From the NCBI GenBank assembly GCA_964398865.1, contig CAYNOO010000022.1:1-7888 (forward strand): a DNA stretch of 7,888 bases. The letters are read 5' to 3'. The notes beneath the pieces were generated by a model. It made no database searches. It was given only the letters and a program-made list of their open reading frames with translations, and was not told the origin of the DNA. The translations under genes were made by a program, and so were the position numbers. The stretch is from Phycocordibacter sp964398865 (GTDB lineage Bacteria > Patescibacteriota > Minisyncoccia > Phycocordibacterales > Phycocordibacteraceae). How positions within the stretch are numbered: the first letter of the stretch is position 1; every line of letters begins with the position of its first letter. Of this stretch, positions 1 to 5,645 are shown one piece after another.

Positions 1-1345
1 TTGCGAAAGCCTGTTTGTCGATGGAGATACCACGCTCGCCTGCAAGCTCTTCAGTGAGTTCAAAAGGAAATCCGTAGGTAGTGAAAAGCATGAACGCATC
101 ATCCGCACCAAGTTTTCCACTTGTCGCAAGCTTCTCCAGCTCGCGCATGCCATTTTGCAAAGTATGCCGAAATTGCTTTTCTTCATCAAGAATGCCCGAG
201 AGTATTGCACTATGTGAAGCTCCAAGTTCTGGGTATTGAGCTTCATAGTAAGCAATAAGCTGATCCACAATCCTGCCTACTGTTCCTTCGGTCACGCCCA
301 GTTTGTCCATGTGCCTTACTGCGCGACGAATAAGGCGCCGTAAGATATACCCGCGCTCTGTGTTTGATGGACGCACATTGTCTCCAAGCATAAAAACCGC
401 TGCGCGTAGATGGTCTGCAATTATGCGAAATGACGCAAGGTAGGAAGAGTGGTCATACTTTTTTCCTGAACCTGCTGCAAGTTCGCGAATCACATTCTGA
501 AATGGGTCGATGAGAAACACGTCTCCATTTCCTCTTTGAGCTGCAGCAATGCGCTCCAATCCGCCACCGAAATCTACGTTTTTATTGGGAAGCTCTTCAA
601 ATCCGCCACCCTGCTTTTTTACATACATCATAAAAACAGAATTCCCTATTTCCATGAAGCGACCACAATCACAATTTGGGTGACACTGTGCTCCAAACTT
701 CGTATCATGCGGCGTACCGAAGTCATAGAAAACCTCGGAATCCGGACCGCCAGGCTCTCCCACTGGCATGAGAGTTGGGGTACCTGCACGGCTCCACCAA
801 TTTTTCTTCGCGTCATAGTAGAAAATGCGACCGCCCTGCATGCCAACCTTTCCTCCGTTTTCTTCGGAGCCTATAACAATATCTTTCGCATCAATCCCTT
901 TTGCTGAAAAGAGCTCCTTCCACACCTCCACTGACTCGGTATCTCGGGGGATGCCAAGCTTTTCATCGCCAGCGAACGCCGTTACATAGAGATTCTTCGG
1001 ATCAAGTTCTGCCACCTCTACGAGAAATTCAAAAAACCAAGAGAGCTGCTCAGTCTTGAAATAATCACCGAACGACCAGTTGCCGAGCATCTCAAAGAAT
1101 GTCGTGTGCCTGTTGTCTCCCACTTCATCGATGTCTTGGGTACGGAGTGACTTCTGAGAATCCGCAACGCGCACTCCCATAGGGTGTGCTGCGCCTAAGA
1201 AATACGGCAACAGAGGCTGCATACCCGAAGAAACAAATAGTGTCGTTGGGTCATTTTCAGGTACCAAGGAAACCGACGGGATTATCTGATGCCTACGTGC
1301 AGCAAAAAAATCAAAATAGCGTGAGCGAAGCTCATTTACGGTCAT
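1..1345 (-). CDS. alaS: Alanyl-tRNA synthetase, N-terminal 448 residues (3' end beyond window)
   Basis: Class II synthetase that charges tRNA-Ala with alanine using ATP, in the cytoplasm. I translated it by hand from the ATG at 1345; it stays open to the window edge. The class II core is clear: motif 1 region with SSGMQPLLPYFLG (about residues 39-51), motif 2 region RTQDIDEVGDNRHTTFFE (68-85) followed by MLGNWSFGDYFK, and motif 3 FGGGLERI (259-266). Cysteine- and histidine-bearing segments (CHPNCDCGRF, 221-230) and the helical tRNA-binding region with RPSNTERGYILRRLIRRA follow. The form with DIDEVGD and GEPGGPDSE differs from E. coli AlaRS and resembles the versions I associate with CPR and Chloroflexi. 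The window ends about where an editing domain would begin, so its presence cannot be judged. The start lies 12 nt after the stop of the small upstream gene, with a TAAGAT box 6 nt before the ATG and no Shine-Dalgarno. Confidence 0.97.
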   Translation of the reverse strand, partial: MTVNELRSRYFDFFAARRHQIIPSVSLVPENDPTTLFVSSGMQPLLPYFLGAAHPMGVRVADSQKSLRTQDIDEVGDNRHTTFFEMLGNWSFGDYFKTEQLSWFFEFLVEVAELDPKNLYVTAFAGDEKLGIPRDTESVEVWKELFSAKGIDAKDIVIGSEENGGKVGMQGGRIFYYDAKKNWWSRAGTPTLMPVGEPGGPDSEVFYDFGTPHDTKFGAQCHPNCDCGRFMEIGNSVFMMYVKKQGGGFEELPNKNVDFGGGLERIAAAQRGNGDVFLIDPFQNVIRELAAGSGKKYDHSSYLASFRIIADHLRAAVFMLGDNVRPSNTERGYILRRLIRRAVRHMDKLGVTEGTVGRIVDQLIAYYEAQYPELGASHSAILSGILDEEKQFRHTLQNGMRELEKLATSGKLGADDAFMLFTTYGFPFELTEELAGERGISIDKQAFA

Positions 1346-1351
1346 TCAAGT

Positions 1352-1357
1352 ATCTTA
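1352..1357 (-). promoter_or_regulatory. -10-like box TAAGAT, 6 nt before alaS ATG
   Basis: On the minus strand the order is TAAGAT, then ACTTGA, then ATG. The hexamer fits the TAnnnT pattern seen before nearly every gene here and fills the 12-nt gap after the upstream stop codon. A transcript starting about 7 nt downstream of it would begin at the alaS start codon. No clear -35 element is visible. Confidence 0.45.
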
Positions 1358-1627
1358 TCAGAGTACGCTATCTCTTCTCAATATCTTTGAAGACTCTCCC
1401 CGGCGTACGAATTCTGCGCGACTAAGCTGTCGACGGACCTTGTCGATTCCATCGCTTGCCTTTTTACAAAGCGCTATAGCTTCTCTTTTTTGATCTCTGT
1501 CAGTAGCTTCAGCCAAAAGTTGGTAGGCAGCTTTTAAATCTTCCTGAAATCCTTTAAGAAGTGCAGCTGCATTAGCTTCATCTTCTAAAGCTCGCTCTAG
1601 TTGGGTGTGAGGCTGAGATTCACTCAT
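1358..1627 (-). CDS. Small charged alpha-helical protein (89 aa), unknown function
   Basis: I do not recognise a family. From the ATG at 1627 the product is 89 residues, rich in Ala, Glu, Lys, Arg and Leu, with long stretches lacking Pro or Gly (about residues 8-58 and 60-76). This suggests two helices or a short coiled coil. There is one Cys (C54), no signal peptide and no membrane segment. It sits 12 nt upstream of alaS in the same direction, so the two may be co-transcribed. The reading frame extends up to a TTG at 1663, which would add a hydrophobic MTIFVFIVLFTG; I prefer the ATG because the extension runs through the divergent promoter region and begins with a rare start. Function cannot be inferred; a structural or adaptor role is possible. 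That it is a real gene is supported by composition and by the lack of another explanation for the interval. Confidence 0.7.
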   Translation of the reverse strand: MSESQPHTQLERALEDEANAAALLKGFQEDLKAAYQLLAEATDRDQKREAIALCKKASDGIDKVRRQLSRAEFVRRGESSKILRRDSVL

Positions 1628-1635
1628 GCCAGTGA

Positions 1636-1641
1636 AAAGTA
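1636..1641 (-). promoter_or_regulatory. -10-like box TACTTT before the small helical gene
   Basis: TACTTT ends 8 nt before the ATG at 1627. A TTGACT hexamer (1658-1663, minus strand) lies 16 nt upstream of it, a good -35 match, making this the most complete sigma70-like promoter candidate in the window. An overlapping TATAGT (1641-1646) is a better hexamer but is only 11 nt from TTGACT. Confidence 0.45.
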
Positions 1642-1680
1642 CTATAAATACAAAGATAGTCAATAATTCTATGAATAAAG

Positions 1681-1686
1681 TACAAT
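1681..1686 (+). promoter_or_regulatory. -10 box TACAAT, 6 nt before the M13 peptidase ATG
   Basis: TACAAT-ATCTTC-ATG: a strong -10 hexamer directly in front of the start codon, leaving no room for a Shine-Dalgarno. It shares the 65-nt divergent interval (1628-1692) with the promoter of the small helical gene. No convincing -35 is seen at 16-18 nt. Confidence 0.55.
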
Positions 1687-1692
1687 ATCTTC

Positions 1693-3660
1693 ATGAGAAA
1701 AAATAAAAACTGGGGTTTTGATCCGAAAACCCTCGACCGAGGGGTGCGCCCGCAGAACGACTTTTTCGCTTATGCGAATGGTGGATGGATAAAGAAAGCC
1801 AAGCTTCCGAAAGATGAATCCCGTTGGGGGAGTTTTATCATTCTCCGCCACAAAACCGACCTTCAACAGCGAGAGCTGGTCACAAAACTTCTGAAAAAAC
1901 ACTCGGTAAGCCCAGGTCCAGAGAAACTAGTGAGAGATTTATACCTGTCCGCCACTGATATGAAACTGCGAAATCGTCTTGGCACCAAGCCTATAGAAAA
2001 ATGGCAGCGTGCTATTAAGGCTATTCATGATACGGAAAGTTTGCTTGGATATATTGTAAAAGCACATCGAGTAGGTATATCAGCAATTTGGAACACCTAT
2101 ATCGATCAAGACTCGAAGAAGAGCGACCGCTATCTGCTCCATCTCTATCAGGGAGGTTTAGGTATGCCGGAGAGAGACTACTATCTGAAAAATGAACCTG
2201 AGCAAAAACGCGTTCGCGCCGCTTATCTGGTTCATATTGAAAAACTCTTGAAGCTCTATGGCGTAACCCCTGCCGAACAAAGGCAGATGTCTACAGTGAT
2301 TATGCGCGTGGAAACGCGCATGGCAAAAGCGTCAATGAACAAAGAAGATACTCGAGATGTTAAGAAGACATATAACAAACACAGTCTAAAATCACTCGCC
2401 CGCTTTTCCCCAAAAATAGAATGGAGACGCTATTTCAAATTGTTGGGAGCAAGAACCGCACGTGACTACATTGTTGCCACTCCAGGTTTTTTCAAAGAAA
2501 TTTCTCACATGCTTAATGATGTTTCCATTGAAGACTGGAAGACATACCTTCTCTGGCACCTCATGAATGACGCGGCATCGCTCCTTTCAGAAAAATTTGT
2601 GAAAGAAAACTTCGCATTTTATGGCACCGTACTTACCGGCGCAAAACATATGAAACCTCTATGGCGTAGAGCCTTGGGGAGCGTCAATGGCACTATTGGT
2701 GAAGCTCTTGGCAAACTCTATGTTGAGAGCTATTTCGGAGACTCTGCAAAACGCCGTATGAATGCCCTGGTCAGTGACCTCTTCATCGTTTATAAGAACC
2801 GCATTCGCGATCTTGATTGGATGAGTCAAGAAACAAAGCGGAAAGCCGTTCTGAAGTTAAGAAAAATGAACCGCAAAATTGGCTATCCAGATCGCTTCAA
2901 AACCTACAAGGGTTTAATAATCAAAGCGGACGATTATTTTGGCAACATCATCCGTGCGCATGAACGCTCCCACGTTCGCCAGATGCGTAAACTCACTCGC
3001 CCGGTTGATAGAAAAGAATGGTTTATGACTCCGCAGACGGTGAATGCCTATTGCAGTTTTAATCTGAACGAAATCGTCTTTCCTGCTGCAATTCTCCAAG
3101 CACCATTCTTCAGTGAAGAATCAGACGATGCAGTGAACTATGCTGGTATCGGTGCGGTCATTGGGCATGAAATGACTCACGGGTTTGATGACCAAGGTTC
3201 AAAATTTGATGGAAACGGCAACATGCGCACCTGGTGGACAGCAGCTGACAGAAAACGTTTTGATGCTGCATCAGCTCTTATCGCCAAGCAGTTTGATGCA
3301 TACGAAGCTGCCCCAGGCGTTCAGGTAAACGGTAAACTCACACTCGGTGAAAACATAGCGGACTTAGGAGGTCTCTCTATCGCCTATGACGCATACCAAA
3401 AACGCCTGAGTAAAACAGGCAGAAAGAATATTGACGGCTTCACTCCAGAAGAGCGTTTCTTCTTAGGATTTGCCCAGGCTGAGCGAGAAATTGCACGCCC
3501 AGAATTTTTGAAAATGGCAGCACTTACCGATCCTCATTCTCCCGCCCCGTTCAGAGTCAACGGTCCTATGTCTAATTTTGAACCCTTCTACAAGACCTTC
3601 AATGTCACTAAAAAAGATGGTCTCTACCGTAATCCAAAAATTCGCGCAAAAGTTTGGTGA
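1693..3660 (+). CDS. M13 family (neprilysin/PepO-like) zinc metallopeptidase, cytosolic
   Basis: Zinc endopeptidase of the gluzincin M13 family, which cleaves oligopeptides. It has 655 residues, a normal length for the bacterial single-chain form, and begins with the N-terminal M13 domain (RPQNDFFAYANGGW, about 19-32). The catalytic set is intact: HEMTH zinc motif at 492-496, third zinc ligand E553 and D557 in GENIADLGG, and the substrate/transition-state residues H615 (DPHSP) and R621 (FRVNG). The substrate-backbone motif is NAYC (451-454), followed by NEIVFPAAILQAPFF. The chain ends in VW, the family's usual C-terminus. There is no signal peptide or membrane anchor, so it should act in the cytoplasm, unlike animal neprilysin. 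It has a single cysteine, C454, next to the active site. It is divergent from the alaS pair and convergent with ung, so it forms its own transcription unit. An alternative symbol would be pepO, but orthology is not proven. Confidence 0.97.
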   Translation: MRKNKNWGFDPKTLDRGVRPQNDFFAYANGGWIKKAKLPKDESRWGSFIILRHKTDLQQRELVTKLLKKHSVSPGPEKLVRDLYLSATDMKLRNRLGTKPIEKWQRAIKAIHDTESLLGYIVKAHRVGISAIWNTYIDQDSKKSDRYLLHLYQGGLGMPERDYYLKNEPEQKRVRAAYLVHIEKLLKLYGVTPAEQRQMSTVIMRVETRMAKASMNKEDTRDVKKTYNKHSLKSLARFSPKIEWRRYFKLLGARTARDYIVATPGFFKEISHMLNDVSIEDWKTYLLWHLMNDAASLLSEKFVKENFAFYGTVLTGAKHMKPLWRRALGSVNGTIGEALGKLYVESYFGDSAKRRMNALVSDLFIVYKNRIRDLDWMSQETKRKAVLKLRKMNRKIGYPDRFKTYKGLIIKADDYFGNIIRAHERSHVRQMRKLTRPVDRKEWFMTPQTVNAYCSFNLNEIVFPAAILQAPFFSEESDDAVNYAGIGAVIGHEMTHGFDDQGSKFDGNGNMRTWWTAADRKRFDAASALIAKQFDAYEAAPGVQVNGKLTLGENIADLGGLSIAYDAYQKRLSKTGRKNIDGFTPEERFFLGFAQAEREIARPEFLKMAALTDPHSPAPFRVNGPMSNFEPFYKTFNVTKKDGLYRNPKIRAKVW

Positions 3661-3704
3661 TCTGACCCTCTATCCGCTCTGTATTTGCACAACACACTCG
3701 CACT

Positions 3705-3732
3705 ACACTGATATGATATATCATATCAGTGT
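3705..3732. repeat. Perfect 28-bp palindrome between convergent genes (possible bidirectional terminator or operator)
   Basis: Every base at position i pairs with position 3737-i from 3705 to 3732: ACACTGATATGATA and its exact reverse complement, with no spacer. It lies in the 94-bp gap between the convergent stops of the M13 peptidase (3660) and ung (3755), where a shared terminator is expected. Neither side has a U-run, so it is not a classical Rho-independent terminator. A separate segment, AACACACT (3691-3698), can pair with AGTGTGTT (3728-3735) as an alternative. An operator for a dimeric protein is the other reading. Confidence 0.6.
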
Positions 3733-3754
3733 GTTCATTGAAGTAGGAGTGCTG

Positions 3755-4423
3755 TTATAGCCAATCGATAGGGGTTATACCGTGCTCCATGAGGTAGGCA
3801 TTTGCTTTACTGAAAGGCTTGCTGCCAAAAAAGCCGCTCGATGCGGAGAATGGCGAAGGGTGCGGGGACTCTAAAACGAGGTGCTTCGAGCGGTCTATGT
3901 GTATCCCTTTCGCTTTCGCGTAATTCCCCCAGAGGATGAAGACGAGGTGTTTGCGCTCCTCAGAAAGTATGCGTATCGCAGCATCAGTAAACTCTTCCCA
4001 TCCCTTTCCTTGATGTGAGGCGGCATCCCCTGCCACTACAGTGAGAGTGGCATTCAATAAAAGCACCCCTTGAATTGCCCATCGCGATAAATCGCCGTCA
4101 GTGTGAACAAGCGAGCTTCCTAAATCAGATTCAATTTCCTTGAATATATTCTGCAAGGATGGCGGAGGTCGTACGCCAGCTTCTACAGCAAACGAAAGCC
4201 CATTCGCCTGCCCTTTCCCGTGATACGGGTCTTGTCCCAAAATAACGACTTTCACCGCATCAAACGGGCATAAATCAAACGCACGAAAGATGTTCTTTGG
4301 ATGTGGATACACCGAAGTCTTCTGGTATTCCTCCTTTACGAAAGACGTGAGTTCCTTAAAGTAGGATTTTTCAAATTCGCCTTTCAATTTTTCTTTCCAC
4401 GAAGGCTCTAAACGGACATCCAT
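3755..4423 (-). CDS. ung: Uracil-DNA glycosylase, family 1
   Basis: Removes uracil from DNA (from cytosine deamination or dUTP incorporation), starting base-excision repair. From the ATG at 4423 the protein is 222 residues, the usual length. Key residues sit one position after the E. coli numbering: GQDPYHG at 63-69 with catalytic water-activating D65, uracil-stacking F78, N124 in LLLN for uracil recognition, and HPSPFSA from H188 for leaving-group stabilisation and minor-groove contact. The first residues (MDVRLEPSWKEKL) align with the known N-terminus of Gram-positive Ung, so I chose this start. An in-frame ATG at 4480 would add 19 residues without family support. It is the last gene of the minus-strand train, about 90 nt after the MGMT stop, with an unusual repeat-rich leader. 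No feature suggests loss of function. Confidence 0.97.
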   Translation of the reverse strand: MDVRLEPSWKEKLKGEFEKSYFKELTSFVKEEYQKTSVYPHPKNIFRAFDLCPFDAVKVVILGQDPYHGKGQANGLSFAVEAGVRPPPSLQNIFKEIESDLGSSLVHTDGDLSRWAIQGVLLLNATLTVVAGDAASHQGKGWEEFTDAAIRILSEERKHLVFILWGNYAKAKGIHIDRSKHLVLESPHPSPFSASSGFFGSKPFSKANAYLMEHGITPIDWL

Positions 4424-4427
4424 AGGT

Positions 4428-4506
4428 AAAATAGATTCAAGATACAGAATCCATGATTCAGGATAGGTAGCTCGTTTCATTTTTGAATCGTGCTTCTTGA
4501 ATCATG
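4428..4506 (-). promoter_or_regulatory. ung leader with inverted/direct GATTCA repeats and alternative pairings
   Basis: Between the MGMT stop and the preferred ung ATG the minus strand carries repeated GATTCA/TGAATC units. Plus-strand coordinates are: TTGAATC at 4483-4489 and 4497-4503 (direct repeat, 14-nt period), and GATTCAA at 4434-4440, GAATC at 4447-4451 and GATTC at 4455-4459. Segment 4495-4503 is a perfect 9-bp inverted match to 4434-4442, while 4498-4506 is a perfect 9-bp inverted match to 4452-4460, so the two pairings compete. GAATC-CAT-GATTC (4447-4459) is a third small hairpin. A TATTTT hexamer (4428-4433) ends only 4 nt before the ATG. This could be an attenuator-like leader or an operator cluster. 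Confidence 0.4.
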
Positions 4507-4513
4507 AGTCCAT

Positions 4514-4816
4514 TTATTTAATAGCGCCCTCTTTCCTCAAAAGTTCTTCCTTGCTTTTAGTTCCTTGAAGTCCGTTATAACCGCCAATTTTTCCATCGGA
4601 ACGAATAACTCTATGGCATGGCACCTGCTTGTCCTGATTCATCGCCATGATGGTACCCACAGCTCGCGCCGCTCTCGGGCGCCCCGCAGCTGCGGCAACC
4701 TGACCATAGCTCATGGTTTTGCCACGCGGAATCTTCTTTACTACAGCAACTACGCGCTCTTTGAACGCGTCTTTGAATTTAGGAGAAAAGCGACTGCTCG
4801 GGCGAACTTTCTGCAT
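4514..4816 (-). CDS. One-domain MGMT/Ogt-type DNA alkyltransferase with intact PCHR cysteine
   Basis: Corresponds to the C-terminal DNA-binding/active-site domain of O6-methylguanine-DNA methyltransferase, which flips an O6-alkylguanine out and takes the alkyl group onto a cysteine. From the ATG at 4816 it is 100 residues, against about 165-170 for full-length Ogt; the N-terminal ribonuclease-H-like domain is absent. Visible motifs: IPRGKTMSYGQVA with nucleotide-rotating Y37, the recognition helix ending AARAVG with arginine finger R51, the active-site PCHR with C67, and the closing GGYNGLQGTKSKEELLRKEG. The cysteine separates it from ATL proteins, which have Trp or Ala there. The start at 4816 is chosen because TACAAT lies exactly 6 nt upstream; an ATG at 4831 would add MYNQK and overlap that box. 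The 5' end overlaps the upstream nuclease gene by 38 bp. It could be a working transferase or a damage sensor. Confidence 0.93.
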   Translation of the reverse strand: MQKVRPSSRFSPKFKDAFKERVVAVVKKIPRGKTMSYGQVAAAAGRPRAARAVGTIMAMNQDKQVPCHRVIRSDGKIGGYNGLQGTKSKEELLRKEGAIK

Positions 4817-5615
4817 CTTTTGATTGTACACCGCGGGCTTTTGAAGCTCCAGGGACTTTTTGTATGAACGGCTGAAGCACTTCTCCTACGGCTTTCCGGT
4901 ATGTGCAGTAATCACACTCGTCACCAGGCGGAGGAATGGCTTCTGCATCAAGGCATTTTTTTGCATTCAAAAGAACTTCTTCGATCCAATCAGCGGAACC
5001 CGTGTAGGGAATCACTTTGATATCAAACTCGGGCTTGCCATCGAAAGCTTCCATGTCCGTTCTGCCGTTGGCATACACGAAATAGCCCGTGTCTGAGACG
5101 GCGAAACCGTTTTGACGGAAGAGCCACTGGTAGATTTCCATCTGGCGTTTGTAACCGTCCTGCCATTCGGCGTCGAGCGTTACTTCTTCATCCTTACTTG
5201 TCGCTTTGTAGTCGACGATATGAAGCTCGCCCGACGGGGCGACCCACACGTCGTCTATCGCACCGGACACCGTAAAGCCTGTCGGAGCATGAAAAAAATC
5301 TATTCCTTTAAAATTCTCCCGCCATACGTTCATCTTTTCATGTTCAAAGGGCACCGCATCGATGCCGTATTTTTCCATCAGCGGGTGTGCTGTCTTACCT
5401 ACCCTATGAATATCAAATTCCTTCTTCAAGAGCTTGTCTACGGCAGAGTTCAAACTGAAAGGAAATCCAGGAGGCCGTGCCGTTCCGAGCTTATTGTCGA
5501 TATAAAAACATCGTGCACACTGAATGAAAAGGTCTATCTTGGAGCGGGACAAGCGCCAACGAGGACCACCGTAATTCCAATCAACTTTTCGATGCGGCTT
5601 GTAATACTGGCTCAT
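4779..5615 (-). CDS. PD-(D/E)XK nuclease, Cas4/RecB-like, with paired cysteines
   Basis: Probable DNA exonuclease or endonuclease of the RecB/Cas4 clade (278 residues). The nuclease core is visible: GAIDD (119-122, metal ligand D121), VDYKAT (134-139, D135 and catalytic K137) and RQMEIYQ (157-163, the QxxxY motif with Q158 and Y162) typical of RecB-like nucleases. Cysteines flank the core, QCARC (C33, C36) near the N-terminus and ECDYC (C234, C237) near the C-terminus. This recalls the split Fe-S cluster of Cas4 and AddB, but in a 2+2 pattern rather than 1+3. The family's N-terminal His motif is not evident. The last 25 or so residues are a Ser/Lys-rich tail. The gene follows the ATP-cone nuclease by 30 nt and overlaps the MGMT gene. 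TATACT ends 7 nt before the ATG. No cas1 or cas2 is nearby, so a CRISPR role is not supported; repair or defence is more likely. Confidence 0.88.
   Translation of the reverse strand: MSQYYKPHRKVDWNYGGPRWRLSRSKIDLFIQCARCFYIDNKLGTARPPGFPFSLNSAVDKLLKKEFDIHRVGKTAHPLMEKYGIDAVPFEHEKMNVWRENFKGIDFFHAPTGFTVSGAIDDVWVAPSGELHIVDYKATSKDEEVTLDAEWQDGYKRQMEIYQWLFRQNGFAVSDTGYFVYANGRTDMEAFDGKPEFDIKVIPYTGSADWIEEVLLNAKKCLDAEAIPPPGDECDYCTYRKAVGEVLQPFIQKVPGASKARGVQSKDAESSPEQSLFS
4823..4828 (-). promoter_or_regulatory. -10 box TACAAT, 6 nt before the MGMT start, inside the nuclease gene
   Basis: Minus strand TACAAT-CAAAAG-ATG(4816). The hexamer is embedded in the last codons of the PD-(D/E)XK nuclease. Its position decides the start at 4816 over the ATG at 4831, whose codons 1-3 (ATG TAC AAT) contain the box. 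Confidence 0.5.
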
Positions 5616-5622
5616 GCAGAAG

Positions 5623-5628
5623 AGTATA
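5623..5628 (-). promoter_or_regulatory. -10 box TATACT, 7 nt before the PD-(D/E)XK nuclease ATG
   Basis: Minus strand TATACT-CTTCTGC-ATG(5615), one mismatch to TATAAT. It lies in the 30-nt gap after the ATP-cone nuclease stop. TTAACA (5644-5649, minus) is a near -35 at 15 nt. No Shine-Dalgarno is adjacent to the start. Confidence 0.5.
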
Positions 5629-5645
5629 GCGTACGGAGAGGAATG

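Noticed and set aside
536..907. Plus-strand open frame of 123 codons
   Set aside because: It is antisense to alaS, whose motifs are continuous through this interval.
1628..1663. Hydrophobic N-terminus for the small helical protein from a TTG at 1663, resembling a signal or membrane segment
   Set aside because: It needs a TTG start and runs through the divergent promoter region; the remaining protein starts naturally at the ATG at 1627.
1358..3660. Possible recoding of TGA as Gly (genetic code 25)
   Set aside because: TGA ends the M13 peptidase exactly after the family's terminal VW and ends the small gene cleanly; no conserved gene here has an in-frame TGA.
4424..4480. N-terminal extension of Ung from the ATG at 4480
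   Set aside because: The 19 extra residues have no counterpart in Ung, and the 4423 start puts all catalytic residues one position after the E. coli numbering. Not fully excluded.
4817..4831. MGMT start at the ATG at 4831
   Set aside because: It would enlarge the overlap with the nuclease gene and its first codons contain the TACAAT box that fits the start at 4816.
4565..5096. Two overlapping plus-strand open frames
   Set aside because: They are antisense to the MGMT and nuclease genes and have no recognisable protein features.
4779..5615. CRISPR-associated cas4
   Set aside because: There is no cas1, cas2 or repeat array in the window, the cysteine pattern is atypical, and the neighbours are repair genes.
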